From: Actinomadura craniellae
GTDB lineage: Bacteria; Actinomycetota; Actinomycetes; Streptosporangiales; Streptosporangiaceae
DNA length: 64,000 nt
Reading direction: 5' to 3'
NCBI RefSeq assembly: GCF_003289645.1
Contig: NZ_QLYX01000009.1
Coordinates: forward strand, 124,001 to 188,000
Under the pieces are notes generated by a model. That model was not told the origin of the DNA, did no database searches, and worked only from the letters and a program-made list of their open reading frames with translations. The translations under genes and the position numbers were made by a program. Below are positions 25,040-35,014 of the stretch, in pieces. Numbering within the stretch: position 1 is the first letter of the stretch; each line of letters starts with the position of its first letter.

Positions 25040-25987
25040 ATGGAGTTCATGCCGTCCCCCGCCGGGGCGGCCGAGCAGGTCGCCCGGCAGGCGATCGACG
25101 CCGCCCGCTGGGCTCCGTCGGTGCTCAACACCCAGCCGTGGTGGTTCGGCCTGCACGGCGCGCGGATCAGCCTGCACGAGGACATCGAGCGGCGGATGCC
25201 GGTGGCCGATCCGACCGGCCGGGAGGCGGTGATCAGCTGTGGGGCCGCGCTGCTCACGCTGCGCGTGGCCCTGTGCCGGCTGGGCCGTACGCCCGAGGTG
25301 GACCTGCTGCCCGACCCCGACCGGCCGGCGCTGCTCGCCGATGTGTCGCCGGGCCGCCCGTGCCGGTCGGAGGAGGACACCGACCGGATGTACGAGCAGA
25401 TCCGGCTGCGGCGCTCCCACCGGGGCGGCTTCCGCGCCCCGCTCGGCCCGCCGGACCTGCCGGACCGCCTCCGGGTGGAGGCCCGGCAGGAAGGCGCGGT
25501 GCTCCTGCTGGTCGCCGACTCCCACACCCGGGACGCGCTGGCCGCGCTGACCCAGGCCGCCGAGCACGTCCAGCGGCTGGACCCCCGGTACGTCGCGGAG
25601 GCGGCCCTGCGATCGTACGGTCCGCCCGGCCCGGCCGGGCCCGAGAACGTCGAGCCGTACTTCCCGGGCCGAGGCCGGAGCGCCGTGCCCGGGACCGGCA
25701 CGGCCGAACTCGGCACCGTGGCGCTCGTCGTCACCGAGGGAGACGCCCGCGCCGACTGGCTGCGGGCGGGGCAGGCACTGCAGCGGGTGCTGCTGCGCGC
25801 CGCCGTGGCGGGGGTGTCGGCCGCGTTCCACACCCAGCCGCTGGAGGTCCCGGAGCTGCGGGAGTTCGTCCGGACCAGGTTCTGCGCCGGCCGGTATCCC
25901 CAGGTGCTCCTGCGGCTGGGGGTGGCCGACCGGCCGCCGCCCGGCACCCGCCGCCCGGCCGAGGAGGTCGTGGCACCGGAACCCTGA
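25040..25987 (+). CDS. Acg-like nitroreductase-family protein
   Basis: A 315-residue protein of the double nitroreductase-fold Acg group. [18 protein letters not shown] near residue 20 is the characteristic start, followed by [15 protein letters not shown] and [13 protein letters not shown]. Mycobacterial Acg (Rv2032) is a DosR-regulon protein proposed to sequester flavin rather than act as a true reductase. ATG 25040 is preceded by AAGGGGGG and a strong hairpin. It lies 71 bp ahead of phosphoketolase and is likely co-transcribed with it and the universal-stress gene. Confidence 0.85.
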   Translation: MEFMPSPAGAAEQVARQAIDAARWAPSVLNTQPWWFGLHGARISLHEDIERRMPVADPTGREAVISCGAALLTLRVALCRLGRTPEVDLLPDPDRPALLADVSPGRPCRSEEDTDRMYEQIRLRRSHRGGFRAPLGPPDLPDRLRVEARQEGAVLLLVADSHTRDALAALTQAAEHVQRLDPRYVAEAALRSYGPPGPAGPENVEPYFPGRGRSAVPGTGTAELGTVALVVTEGDARADWLRAGQALQRVLLRAAVAGVSAAFHTQPLEVPELREFVRTRFCAGRYPQVLLRLGVADRPPPGTRRPAEEVVAPEP

Positions 25988-26058
25988 CCGGTGATTGTCC
26001 GCCCCCGTCCCGGGAAGGGCGGCAACGGTCCCGTCCACCAGCGCGAGGGAATCCCGTC

Positions 26059-28440
26059 ATGACACAGACCGTCACTCCCGCCGGCCGGCCCACCGGCGAG
26101 GAGGAACTCCAGGTGCTCGACGCCTACTGGCGGGCCGCCAACTACCTGTCCGTGGGCCAGATCTACCTGCGGGCCAACCCGCTGCTGCACGAGCCGCTGC
26201 GCCCGGAGCACGTCAAGCCCCGGCTGCTGGGCCACTGGGGCACGTCCCCCGGGCTGAACTTCTGCTACGCGCACCTGAACCGGGTGATCACGGCGCGGGA
26301 CCAGGACATGATCTACATCATGGGGCCCGGGCACGGCGGCCCGGCCGCGGTGGCCAACGCCTGGCTGGAGGGCACCTACAGCGAGATCTACCCGCACGTC
26401 TCCCAGGACACCGCGGGCATGGCCCGGCTGTTCCGGCAGTTCTCCTACCCGGGCGGGATCCCCAGCCACGTCGCGCCGGAGACGCCCGGCTCGATCCACG
26501 AGGGCGGCGAGCTCGGCTACGCCCTGACGCACGCCTACGGGGCGGCCTTCGACAACCCCGACCTGGTGGTGGCCTGCATCGTCGGCGACGGCGAGGCCGA
26601 GACCGGGCCGCTGGCCGCGAGCTGGCACTCCAACAAGTTCCTCGACCCGGTCTCCGACGGGGCGGTGCTGCCGATCCTGCACCTGAACGGGTACAAGATC
26701 GCCAGCGCCACCGTGCTGGCCCGGATCCCCGAGCACGAGCTGATCTCGCTGCTGGAGGGGTACGGGCACCGGCCCTACCTGGTCGGCGGGGACGACCCCG
26801 CCAAGATGCACCGGGCGATGGCGGCCGCCCTCGATGCGGCCTTCGACGACATCGAGGGCATCCAGGCGGCGGCCCGCACCGGCGGCACGACCACGGACCG
26901 GCCCCGCTGGCCGATGATCGTCCTGCGCACGCCCAAGGGCTGGACGGGCCCCCGGGAGGTCGACGGCGTGCCGGTGGAGGGCACCTGGCGGTCGCACCAG
27001 GTGCCGCTGCCAGGGGTCCGTGACGACCCCGCCCACCTGGAGCAGCTGGCGGGCTGGCTGCGCTCGTACCGGCCGGAGGAACTGTTCGACCCCGGCGGCC
27101 GTCCGGTCGCCGAGCTGCGGGCCCTGGCGCCGCAGGGCGACCGGCGGATGAGCGCCAACCCGCACGCCAACGGCGGCGTGCTGCTGCGCGAACTGATCCT
27201 GCCGGACTTCCGCGACTTCGGGATCGAGGTCGAGCGGCCGGGCACCACGTCCACCTCGCCCACCCGGGCGCTCGGCGCGTACCTGCGCGAGGTCGTCCGG
27301 GCCAACCCGCACAACTTCCGGATCATGGGGCCGGACGAGACCGCCTCCAACCGGCTGGACGCGGTGTTCGAGGTCACCGACCGGGTGCTGCGGGCCAGGC
27401 TGCTGGACACCGACGAGCACCTGGCGCCCGCCGGCAGGGTGATGGAGGTGCTCAGCGAGCACCTGTGCGAGGGCTGGCTGGAGGGGTACCTGCTGACCGG
27501 CCGGCACGGCCTGTTCAACAGCTACGAGGCGTTCGTCCACATCGTGGACAGCATGTTCAACCAGCACGCCAAGTGGCTGAAGGTCACCCGGCACCTGCCC
27601 TGGCGGCGGCCCATCGCCTCGCTGAACTACCTGCTCAGCTCGCACGTCTGGCGGCAGGACCACAACGGTTTCACCCATCAGGACCCCGGCTTCCTGGACG
27701 TGGTCATGAACAAGAAGCCGGAGATCGTCCGGGTCTATCTGCCGCCGGACGCCAACACCCTGCTGTCGGTGGGCGACCACTGCCTGCGCTCCCGGGACTA
27801 CATCAACGTGGTCGTCGCTGGCAAGCAGCCCGCGCTGAACTGGCTGCCGATGCCCGAAGCGGTCCTGCACTGCACCCGGGGCATCGGGATCTGGGAGTGG
27901 GCGAGCACCGACGGCGGCGCCGACCCCGACGTGGTGCTCGCCTGCGCCGGTGACGTCCCGACCCTGGAGACGCTGGCCGCCGCCGACCTGCTCCGGCAGT
28001 ACTTCCCCGAACTGCGCGTCCGGGTGATCAACGTGGTGGACCTGATGCGGCTGCAACCCGACACCGAGCACCCGCACGGCCTCACCGACCCGGAGTTCGA
28101 CGCGCTGTTCACCACCGACCGGCCGGTCATCTTCGCCTTCCACGGCTACCCGTACCTGATCCACCGGCTCGCCTACCGGCGGAACAACCACGCGAACCTG
28201 CACGTGCGCGGGTACCAGGAGGAGGGCACCACCACCACGCCCTTCGACATGGTGATGCTCAACAACCTGGACCGTTTCCATCTGGTGATGGACGTCATCG
28301 ACCGGGTTCCGGGGCTGGGCGGCCGGGTCGCCCACGTCCGGCAGCGGATGGCCGACTCCCGGGTCGCCCACCGCGCCTACACCCGCGAGCACGGCGAGGA
28401 CTCCCCGGAGATCCGCGACTGGGTCTGGCCGCACCACTAG
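26059..28440 (+). CDS. xfp: phosphoketolase (xylulose-5-phosphate/fructose-6-phosphate)
   Basis: A 793-residue ThDP enzyme cleaving xylulose-5-P or fructose-6-P with phosphate to acetyl phosphate plus a C3 or C4 sugar phosphate. Both phosphoketolase signatures are visible: [14 protein letters not shown] (about 150) and [11 protein letters not shown] (about 177). The C-terminal XFP domain includes [20 protein letters not shown]. The length is typical. ATG 26059 follows GCGAGGGA; the frame is open upstream but that region belongs to another gene. It gives an oxygen-independent route to acetyl-P/ATP and fits the stress genes on either side. Confidence 0.95.
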   Translation: MTQTVTPAGRPTGEEELQVLDAYWRAANYLSVGQIYLRANPLLHEPLRPEHVKPRLLGHWGTSPGLNFCYAHLNRVITARDQDMIYIMGPGHGGPAAVANAWLEGTYSEIYPHVSQDTAGMARLFRQFSYPGGIPSHVAPETPGSIHEGGELGYALTHAYGAAFDNPDLVVACIVGDGEAETGPLAASWHSNKFLDPVSDGAVLPILHLNGYKIASATVLARIPEHELISLLEGYGHRPYLVGGDDPAKMHRAMAAALDAAFDDIEGIQAAARTGGTTTDRPRWPMIVLRTPKGWTGPREVDGVPVEGTWRSHQVPLPGVRDDPAHLEQLAGWLRSYRPEELFDPGGRPVAELRALAPQGDRRMSANPHANGGVLLRELILPDFRDFGIEVERPGTTSTSPTRALGAYLREVVRANPHNFRIMGPDETASNRLDAVFEVTDRVLRARLLDTDEHLAPAGRVMEVLSEHLCEGWLEGYLLTGRHGLFNSYEAFVHIVDSMFNQHAKWLKVTRHLPWRRPIASLNYLLSSHVWRQDHNGFTHQDPGFLDVVMNKKPEIVRVYLPPDANTLLSVGDHCLRSRDYINVVVAGKQPALNWLPMPEAVLHCTRGIGIWEWASTDGGADPDVVLACAGDVPTLETLAAADLLRQYFPELRVRVINVVDLMRLQPDTEHPHGLTDPEFDALFTTDRPVIFAFHGYPYLIHRLAYRRNNHANLHVRGYQEEGTTTTPFDMVMLNNLDRFHLVMDVIDRVPGLGGRVAHVRQRMADSRVAHRAYTREHGEDSPEIRDWVWPHH

Positions 28441-28510
28441 CCGGTACGACGCCCGCCCGCCGGGAAGGGACGCTGTGGGGGCTTCGGGGACTTCGTCGGG
28501 GAGGCGGAAG

Positions 28511-29362
28511 ATGGCCCGGTACTCGCACGTACTGGTCGGCTACGACGGCGCCGAGGAGAGCGAGCGGGCGCTGCGCTGGGCCGCCGAGGAGGCGGCGCTG
28601 CGGCGGCTCGCGCTGTCCGTCTGCCACGCCTGGCACCGGCCGGTCCGAATCGGCCCGCTGCATGCCGACGTCACCGAGATCTCCGAGCGGATGGGCCGGC
28701 ACGTCCTGGAACACGGGATCTACCTCGCCGAGGAGGTCGCCCCCCGGTTGCAGGTGTGCGGCCGGCTGCTGACCGGGCCGGCGTCCTCGGCGCTGCTGCA
28801 CTGCGCCGGGGACGCCGCGCTCATCGTGATCGGGCTGCACGGCCCGGAGGAGCTTCCGCTGGGCGCGACCGCCCTCCAGGTGGCCTCGCGCGCGGACCGG
28901 CCGGTCGTCGGCATCCGGCCCGGGCGGGCGCCGGCCGAGGGGCGGGCGGTGGTCGGCGTGGACGGCTCGGCGGGCGGTCACGCCGCGCTGGCGTTCGCCT
29001 TCGAGGAGGCGATGCTGCGGGGCTGGGCGGTGCAGGCGGTGCACGGCGCCTGGGAGCCGGCGTTGACGGCGGGGGAGTCCGAACTGTCCCGGTACGCCGA
29101 CGCCGATCTCGTGGAACGGGAGGCGGGCGCCCGGTTGCAGCGCGCGGTGGCGCCCTGGCGGGAGAAGTACCCGCAGATCGAGGTCTGGACGTCGCTGTGG
29201 CTGAAGGACCCGCGCCGGGCGCTGCTGGAGGCGGCGGAGGGCGCCGACATGGTGGTGGTCGGCGCCCGGGGGGCCGGCGATGTGCGCCCGCTGCTGCTCG
29301 GCTCGACCAGCCAGACCGTGCTCCAGCACGCCCCCTGCCCGGTCACGATCGTCCATCGCTGA
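28511..29362 (+). CDS. universal stress protein with two UspA domains
   Basis: A 283-residue tandem UspA protein. Domain 1 begins VLVGYDGAEESERAL; domain 2 begins VVGVDGSAGGHAALAF. The second domain has a complete ATP-binding motif G-x2-G-x9-G-S (GARGAGDVRPLLLGS, about 256-270), while the first is shortened and probably does not bind ATP. ATG 28511 is preceded by GAGGCGGAAG; an alternative GTG at 28475 with GGGAAGGGA would add 12 residues. It lies 70 bp after phosphoketolase on the same strand. Confidence 0.88.
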   Translation: MARYSHVLVGYDGAEESERALRWAAEEAALRRLALSVCHAWHRPVRIGPLHADVTEISERMGRHVLEHGIYLAEEVAPRLQVCGRLLTGPASSALLHCAGDAALIVIGLHGPEELPLGATALQVASRADRPVVGIRPGRAPAEGRAVVGVDGSAGGHAALAFAFEEAMLRGWAVQAVHGAWEPALTAGESELSRYADADLVEREAGARLQRAVAPWREKYPQIEVWTSLWLKDPRRALLEAAEGADMVVVGARGAGDVRPLLLGSTSQTVLQHAPCPVTIVHR

Positions 29363-29490
29363 GGCGGGTGCTTCCTTGCTCGCGGTAATCGCCTGGTTCA
29401 TTCATGCATTTCTCAAGCTATGGTCTGGTTTGTCATGGTGATGCAGGTCATGTCCCTCGTGAAGGGGTGATGCGTGTTTTGATGGGCCGC

Positions 29491-31149
29491 ATGGCGAATC
29501 CGGCGATCCTGACCGTCGATGACGATCCGGCCGTCTCCCGGGCGGTGGCCCGGGACGTGCGGCGCCGGTACGGCGACCGGTACCGGGTGGTCCGGGCCGA
29601 ATCCGGCCGGGCGGCTCTGGAGGCGCTGCGCGAGATCAAGCTGCGCGGCGAGCGCGTCGCCCTGCTGCTGGCCGACCACCGGATGCCGGAGATGAACGGC
29701 ATCGAGTTCCTCGAAGCCGCGATGGACCTGTTCCCGGCAGCCCGCAGGGTCCTGCTCACCGCGTACGCCGACACCGGCGCGGCCATCGACGCGATCAACC
29801 TCGTCGACCTCGACCACTACCTGCTCAAGCCGTGGAACCCGCCGGAGGAGAACCTCTACCCGGTGCTCGACGCGCTGCTGGAGGCCTGGCTCGCCGCCCC
29901 CGACCCGGCGGTGGGCGAGACCCGGGTGGTCGGGCACCGCTGGTCCGCGCCGTCCTTCAAGACCCGTGACTTCCTGGCCCGGAACCTGGTGCCCTACCGC
30001 TGGCTGACCACCGACGAGCCGGAGGGCCGCCGGCTGCTCGCCGCCGCCGGGGTCGGCCCCGACGACGTGCCGCTGGTCGTCACGCCCGACGGGAAGTCGC
30101 TGGTCAAGCCGTCCGCGGCCGAACTGGCCCAGCACGTCGGGCTGATCACCTCTCCCGCGGCCGACTTCTACGACGTAGTGATCGTCGGGGCGGGGCCCGC
30201 CGGGCTGGGCGCGGCGGTCTACGCGGCGTCCGAAGGGCTGCGCACGGTGCTCGTGGAGCAGCGGGCCACCGGCGGGCAGGCCGGCCAGAGCAGCCGGATC
30301 GAGAACTACCTGGGCTTCCCCGACGGGGTCTCGGGGGCGCAACTCGCCGAGCGCGCCCGCCGGCAGTCCCTGAAGTTCGGCGCCGAACTGATCACCGCCC
30401 GCGAGGTCGTCGAGCTGGAACCCGCCGGGTCGGCCCGGCTGCTGCGGTTCTCCGACGGCACGTCCGTCTCCTCGCACTCCGTGGTGCTGGCCACCGGCGT
30501 CTCCTACCGCAAGCTCACCGCGCCCGGCCTGGCGGAGCTGACCGGGCGCGGCGTGTTCTACGGCTCGGCGGCCACCGAGGCGCCGTCCTGCGCGGACCAG
30601 GAGGTGTACATCGTGGGCGGCGCCAACTCCGCCGGGCAGGCGGCGGTCTACTTCTCCCGGTACGCCCGGCGGGTCCACCTGCTGGTCCGCGGCGACGGGC
30701 TGACCCACTCGATGTCGCAGTACCTGATCGACCAGATCGAAGACATCGAGACCATCGAGGTGCACCCGCACACCGTGGTGGCGGGGGCCGCCGGGGACAC
30801 CCACCTGCGCGAGCTGACCCTGTGCGACTCCCGGACGGGCCAGGCCCACACGGTCGAGACCTCCTGGCTGTTCGTCTTCATCGGCGCCGAGCCGCGGACC
30901 GACTGGCTCCACCCGGTGGTCACCCGGGACCCGCGCGGCTTCGTCGTCACCGGCTCCGACCTGCTCGTCGAGGGGCGGCGCCCGGCCGGCTGGTCGTTGC
31001 CCCGCGACCCGTACCACCTGGAGAGCAGCGTGCCCGGGGTCTTCGCGGCCGGCGACGTGCGCGCCGCCTCGATGAAACGGGTCGCCTCCGCCGTGGGCGA
31101 GGGCGCGATGGCGGTCTCGCTCGTGCACCGCTACCTGGAGGCCCAGTGA
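29491..31149 (+). CDS. response-regulator receiver fused to thioredoxin-reductase-like FAD oxidoreductase
   Basis: A 552-residue fusion. Residues 1-125 are a CheY-like receiver with phosphoacceptor Asp62 (LLLADHRMP), switch Thr90 and Lys113 (LLKPW). Residues about 225-550 are a thioredoxin-reductase-type flavoprotein with FAD motif VGAGPAGLG (about 232-240) and NAD(P) motif VGGANSAGQAA. The CxxC redox pair is missing: the corresponding stretch reads ATEAPSC, one Cys only. Several in-frame starts exist (29470, 29479, 29482, 29491); MANPAILTVDDD at 29491 fits homologues best, though the nearest GAAGGGG is 24 nt away. It overlaps the next gene by 4 nt. Probably a redox-state signalling protein partnered by the next kinase. 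Confidence 0.85.
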   Translation: MANPAILTVDDDPAVSRAVARDVRRRYGDRYRVVRAESGRAALEALREIKLRGERVALLLADHRMPEMNGIEFLEAAMDLFPAARRVLLTAYADTGAAIDAINLVDLDHYLLKPWNPPEENLYPVLDALLEAWLAAPDPAVGETRVVGHRWSAPSFKTRDFLARNLVPYRWLTTDEPEGRRLLAAAGVGPDDVPLVVTPDGKSLVKPSAAELAQHVGLITSPAADFYDVVIVGAGPAGLGAAVYAASEGLRTVLVEQRATGGQAGQSSRIENYLGFPDGVSGAQLAERARRQSLKFGAELITAREVVELEPAGSARLLRFSDGTSVSSHSVVLATGVSYRKLTAPGLAELTGRGVFYGSAATEAPSCADQEVYIVGGANSAGQAAVYFSRYARRVHLLVRGDGLTHSMSQYLIDQIEDIETIEVHPHTVVAGAAGDTHLRELTLCDSRTGQAHTVETSWLFVFIGAEPRTDWLHPVVTRDPRGFVVTGSDLLVEGRRPAGWSLPRDPYHLESSVPGVFAAGDVRAASMKRVASAVGEGAMAVSLVHRYLEAQ

Positions 31150-32582
31150 CCGACGACCGGCTGACCCCCGACGAACTGCGCACCCTCTTCCTGTTCGAGT
31201 CGCTCGACGACGACCAGCTCGCCCTGCTGGCCGAGCACGGCCGGGTGACGAACATCCCCGCCAAGACCGACGTCTTCACCGTCGGTGAGCCGGCGACCTG
31301 CTTCTACGTCCTGCTGAGCGGCACGATCTCACTGAGCATCCGGGTGCGCGGCACCGACGTCGAGACCGTCCGTACCGACCATCGCGGCGTCTACGCGGGC
31401 CTGACCGAGGGGTACTTCGCCGGCGGCGACCTCCAGGACCCGCAGCGCTACCCCAACACGCTGCGCGCGGTCACCGACGTGGAGATGTACGAGCTGCCCG
31501 CCGACCTGGTCGGCGAGTCGATCCGCACCTGGTTCCCGATGGCCACCCACCTGCTGGAGGGCCTGTACCTCAACATGCGCAACAACCAGGCGCTGGCGGG
31601 CGAGCGGGAGCGGCTGGTCGCGCTGGGCCAGTTGTCGGCCGGGCTGACCCACGAGCTGAACAACCCGGCCGCCGCCGCCGTCCGGGCCACCTCGGTGCTG
31701 CGCGAGCGGGTCGCCGGGATGCGCCACAAGCTCGCCATGATCGCGGACGGCCGGCTGGACGGCCGCCAGCTGCACCGACTGGTGGAACTGCAGGACGAGG
31801 CCGTTAAGCGGACCGCCGGCACCGAGCGGCTGTCGGCGCTGGCCGCCTCCGACGCCGAGGACGAGATCGCCGACTGGCTCGACGACCACGGCGTCACCGG
31901 TGGCTGGGAGATCGCCCCCACCCTGGTCGCCGGCGGCGTCGACGTGTCCTGGCTGGCGGGGATCGGCGAGGCGGTGCGCGAGGAGGACCTGGAACCCGCC
32001 GTCCGGTGGCTCACCTACACGATCGACACCGAGCTGCTGATGACCGAGATCGACGACGCGGTGACCCGGATCTCCAGCCTGGTCATGGCGGCCAAGCAGT
32101 ACTCCCAGCTCGGCCGGGCCCCGCACCAGACCATCGACGTGCACGACCTGCTCGACGCCACGCTGACCATGTTCCAGGGGAAGATCCCCACCGGGGTGCG
32201 GACGGTCCGGGAGTACGACCGGACGCTGCCGCCGGTCCCGGCGTACGCCGCCGAGCTCAACCAGGTGTGGACCAACCTGATCGACAACGCGCTGGGCGCG
32301 ATGGGCCCCGAGGGGACCCTGACGCTGCGCACCGGGCGGGACGGCGACATGCTCACGGTGGAGGTGGCCGACACCGGGCCGGGCATCGCCCCGGAGATCC
32401 GGTCACGCATCTTCGAGCCCTTCTTCACCACCAAGCCGGTCGGGGAGGGTACCGGGCTGGGGCTGGACATCTCCTACCGGATCGTGGTGAAGAAGCATCA
32501 CGGCGACATCCGGGTGCGTTCGGCGCCCGGCGCCACCGCGTTCTGCGTCCTGCTGCCGCTCGCCGCGGCCCCCGCCCCCTGA
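31146..32582 (+). CDS. cyclic-nucleotide-binding-domain histidine kinase
   Basis: A 478-residue soluble sensor kinase. Residues about 15-130 are a CRP-like cNMP fold (FYVLLSGTISLSIRV). A helical linker leads to LSAGLTHELNNPAAAA with phosphoacceptor His169, and the C-terminal HATPase shows the N box (WTNLIDNALGAM), G1 (ADTGPGI) and G2 (GEGTGLGLDIS). The H-box type is NtrB-like. GTG 31146 overlaps the receiver-flavoprotein stop (GTGA), so the two form a coupled pair and the natural phosphotransfer target is that receiver. No transmembrane segment is present. Confidence 0.87.
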   Translation: MTDDRLTPDELRTLFLFESLDDDQLALLAEHGRVTNIPAKTDVFTVGEPATCFYVLLSGTISLSIRVRGTDVETVRTDHRGVYAGLTEGYFAGGDLQDPQRYPNTLRAVTDVEMYELPADLVGESIRTWFPMATHLLEGLYLNMRNNQALAGERERLVALGQLSAGLTHELNNPAAAAVRATSVLRERVAGMRHKLAMIADGRLDGRQLHRLVELQDEAVKRTAGTERLSALAASDAEDEIADWLDDHGVTGGWEIAPTLVAGGVDVSWLAGIGEAVREEDLEPAVRWLTYTIDTELLMTEIDDAVTRISSLVMAAKQYSQLGRAPHQTIDVHDLLDATLTMFQGKIPTGVRTVREYDRTLPPVPAYAAELNQVWTNLIDNALGAMGPEGTLTLRTGRDGDMLTVEVADTGPGIAPEIRSRIFEPFFTTKPVGEGTGLGLDISYRIVVKKHHGDIRVRSAPGATAFCVLLPLAAAPAP

Positions 32583-32601
32583 CCGGCGGCTTCGCGTTCC
32601 G

Positions 32602-32625
32602 CCGGATGAGAGAGCTCTCATCCGG
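32602..32625. promoter_or_regulatory. 24-bp inverted-repeat operator, copy 1
   Basis: CCGGATGAGA - GAGC - TCTCATCCGG: two 10-bp arms perfectly complementary around 4 bp. It lies 42 bp before the ATG at 32667 and covers the -35 area for the TACGGT -10 element. The same pattern recurs at 35015-35038 ahead of the poly-Asp/sortase pair. Confidence 0.6.
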
Positions 32626-32654
32626 CGCGCGTTCCTTCGGCGGCCCGCGCCGCC

Positions 32655-32660
32655 TACGGT
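32655..32660 (+). promoter_or_regulatory. -10 element (TACGGT)
   Basis: TACGGT ends 7 bp before ATG 32667, consistent with a leaderless start, although GGGGGG also sits directly before the ATG. Confidence 0.45.
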
Positions 32661-32666
32661 GGGGGG

Positions 32667-32972
32667 ATGATCCCCCGCCTGTCCGCGCTCGGCCTGATCG
32701 GCGCGGTGTTCGCCGCCGCGGTCGCCACGGCCGGGCTGGTGTGGGCGGCGCGCTCCGAACCCCCTTCGCTGGGCCCGTCCGTCGTGGTGTCCGGACCGCC
32801 AGGGCCCGTCGGTGACCCCACCGCCGCGCCGACCGGCCCGCCCTCGGCCCGGCCCACCCCGTCCGGGCCGCCCTCCGCCCCGGCGGGACCGGTCCGGCCG
32901 CCGCCGCCCCGGGAGGGCGGGGACGATGACGACGGCGGGGACGACGGGGGCGACGATGGCGATGACGACTGA
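32667..32972 (+). CDS. small membrane-anchored Pro-rich protein with acidic Asp/Gly tail
   Basis: 101 residues: an N-terminal hydrophobic segment (about 6-27, ALGLIGAVFAAAVATAGLVW), a Pro/Ser/Thr-rich linker, and a tail of Asp and Gly (GGDDDDGGDDGGDDGDDD). It resembles an uncleaved signal anchor presenting an acidic, possibly cation-binding tail outside the membrane. It immediately precedes the sensor-kinase gene (9-bp gap) and its tail is compositionally similar to the poly-Asp tract of the protein at 35124, so it may be a sensor accessory. No known family recognised. Confidence 0.65.
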   Translation: MIPRLSALGLIGAVFAAAVATAGLVWAARSEPPSLGPSVVVSGPPGPVGDPTAAPTGPPSARPTPSGPPSAPAGPVRPPPPREGGDDDDGGDDGGDDGDDD

Positions 32973-32981
32973 GCGCGCCCG

Positions 32982-34346
32982 TTGAGCGCACGGGCCCGGA
33001 TCGTCGGCTGGGTGATGCTCGTGGCGACGCTGGCGCTGTCGGTCTCCGGGGTGGCGACCTGGTCGATCCTGCTCGCCCGGCTGGAGGACCGGGTCAACGC
33101 GGAGCTGGCGAACGAGACCGAGAAGCTGCGCGCCTACGCCACCCGCGGCCCCGGCCGGTTCGCACCGACCGTGGCGGACCTGCTCACCGGCTATCTCGAG
33201 GTCACCGTCCCCGACGGCAACGAGACGTACTTCTCCCTGGTGGACGGGCGGGCGGCCCGGCGCAGCGGGGTGGAGCCGCCGGCCCGGCTGGACGACGACC
33301 GGGCGCTGGTGGCCCGGCTCGCCGTGGCCCGGACGCCCGTTGCGGGCTGGACCGACAGCGCCGTGGGCCGGGTGCGGTACGCGGTCGTCCCGGTCCGGGT
33401 CACCGGTGACTCCCGGCGCGGCGCGCTGGTCGTCGCGGTCTTCTACGACCGGCAGCGCGACGAGGTCGATGACGCGATCATGGTGCTGGCCGGGACGGCT
33501 TTCCTGGCCCTGTGCGTGGCGGGGCTGGCGGGCTGGCTGGTCGCCGGCCGGGTGCTGGCCCCCGTCCGGCTGGTGCGGCTGACGGCCGAGCGGATCGGCG
33601 GCTCCTCGGACCTGTCCCGGCGGCTGGCCGTCACCGGCGACGACGACATCGCGGCGCTGGCCGGCACCTTCAACCGGATGCTCGACCGGCTGGACCGGGC
33701 CTTCACCTCCCAGCGCCAGTTCCTCGACGACGTCGGCCACGAGCTGCGCACGCCGATCACCGTGGTCCGGGGGCATCTGGAGCTGATGGGCGACGCCGAC
33801 CGGGAGGAGACGCTCGCCCTGGTCACCGACGAGCTCGACCGGATGAAGCGGATGGTCGACGACCTGATGCTGCTGGCCCGGTCCGGGCAGCCGGGGTTCC
33901 TGGCCCTGGGGCAGGTCGTCCTGGCCGACCTCACCGTGGACGTCCTCGCCAAGGCACGGGCGCTGGGGGAGCGGACCTGGCGGCTGGACGAGGTGGCCGA
34001 GGGCGTCGTCGTCGCCGACGGGCAGCGGCTCACCCAGGCGCTGATGCAGCTCATCGCCAACGCCGTCCGGCACACCGGCGCCGGGGACGTGATCGCGGTG
34101 GGCTCGGCCGTCCGCGCCGGCGAGGTGGTGCTGTGGGTCCGCGACGGCGGGCCCGGCGTCCCGGCGGCCGAACGGGAACGGATCTTCGACCGGTTCGCCC
34201 GGGGCGACACGGCCGGTGCCGGGCTCGGGCTGGCCATCGTCGGCTCCATCGCCGAGGCGCACGGCGGCCGGGCCGCGGTGCGCGACGCCCCGGGCGGCGG
34301 GGCGCTGTTCGAACTCTTCCTGCGGGTGCCCTGGAGGGCGGAGTGA
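32982..34346 (+). CDS. membrane sensor histidine kinase (EnvZ/CutS-like)
   Basis: 454 residues: TM1 (about 7-31), an extracytoplasmic domain (about 32-165), TM2 (about 167-190), HAMP (about 190-240), HisKA with FLDDVGHELRTPITVVRGHL (His253), and HATPase with LMQLIANAVRHTG, DGGPGV and GAGLGLAIVGS. TTG 32982 is chosen because it precedes the basic RARAR cytoplasmic anchor before TM1; later GTG or ATG codons would cut into the helix. It overlaps the response regulator by 4 nt (GTGA). The ligand is unknown; the acidic neighbours hint at cations or envelope charge. Confidence 0.87.
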   Translation: MSARARIVGWVMLVATLALSVSGVATWSILLARLEDRVNAELANETEKLRAYATRGPGRFAPTVADLLTGYLEVTVPDGNETYFSLVDGRAARRSGVEPPARLDDDRALVARLAVARTPVAGWTDSAVGRVRYAVVPVRVTGDSRRGALVVAVFYDRQRDEVDDAIMVLAGTAFLALCVAGLAGWLVAGRVLAPVRLVRLTAERIGGSSDLSRRLAVTGDDDIAALAGTFNRMLDRLDRAFTSQRQFLDDVGHELRTPITVVRGHLELMGDADREETLALVTDELDRMKRMVDDLMLLARSGQPGFLALGQVVLADLTVDVLAKARALGERTWRLDEVAEGVVVADGQRLTQALMQLIANAVRHTGAGDVIAVGSAVRAGEVVLWVRDGGPGVPAAERERIFDRFARGDTAGAGLGLAIVGSIAEAHGGRAAVRDAPGGGALFELFLRVPWRAE

Positions 34347-35002
34347 ACCGGATCCTGATCGCCGAGGACGAGACGCGGATCGCCTCCTTCCTGGACAAGG
34401 GGCTGCGCCGGCACGGCTTCGTGACGACGGTGGCGGCCGATGGGGCGCTGGCCTACGAGCTGGCCCGGACGGGGGAGTTCGACCTGCTGGTGCTCGACCT
34501 GGGGCTGCCCGTCCGCGACGGGTTCACGGTGTTGCGGCAGTTGCGCGAGGCACGGGTGACGATGCCTGTGATCATCCTCACCGCCCGCGACAGCGTCGCC
34601 GACACCGTCGCCGGGCTGGAGGGCGGCGCCGACGACTACATCGCCAAGCCGTTCGCGTTCGAGGAACTGCTGGCCCGGGTGCGGCTGCGGCTGCGCCCGG
34701 AGCGGGTGCCCGAGGCGACCGTGCTGAAGGTCGGTGACCTCTCGCTGGACCTGCGCACCCGGCGGGCCCGGGTGCGCGACCGGACGGTGGACCTGTCGGC
34801 CCGGGAGTTCGCGCTGGCCGAGTTTTTTTGCCGGAACCCCGACCGCGTCCTCACCCGCGAGCAACTGCTCGGCCACGTGTGGGGGTTCGACTTCGACCCG
34901 GGCTCCAACGTGGTGGACGTGTACGTGCGCTACCTGCGCCGCAAGCTCGGCGCCGCCCGGATCGAGACGGTACGCGGCACCGGCTACCGGATGCGGGCCT
35001 GA
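34343..35002 (+). CDS. OmpR-family response regulator
   Basis: 219 residues: receiver with Asp52 (LLVLDLGLP), Thr80 and Lys102 (IAKPF), and an OmpR/PhoB winged helix (about 125-217) ending VRYLRRKLGAARIETVRGTGYRMRA in pieces typical of the family. GTG 34343 overlaps the kinase stop. The operator pair at 32602 and 35015, flanking this operon and heading the next, is the best candidate for its binding sites. Confidence 0.92.
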   Translation: MNRILIAEDETRIASFLDKGLRRHGFVTTVAADGALAYELARTGEFDLLVLDLGLPVRDGFTVLRQLREARVTMPVIILTARDSVADTVAGLEGGADDYIAKPFAFEELLARVRLRLRPERVPEATVLKVGDLSLDLRTRRARVRDRTVDLSAREFALAEFFCRNPDRVLTREQLLGHVWGFDFDPGSNVVDVYVRYLRRKLGAARIETVRGTGYRMRA

Positions 35003-35014
35003 TATCCGGAAATG

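Noticed and set aside
24739-28437. A 1232-codon open frame on the - strand
   Set aside because: Lies opposite the Acg-like gene and phosphoketolase; composition is a codon-bias artefact.
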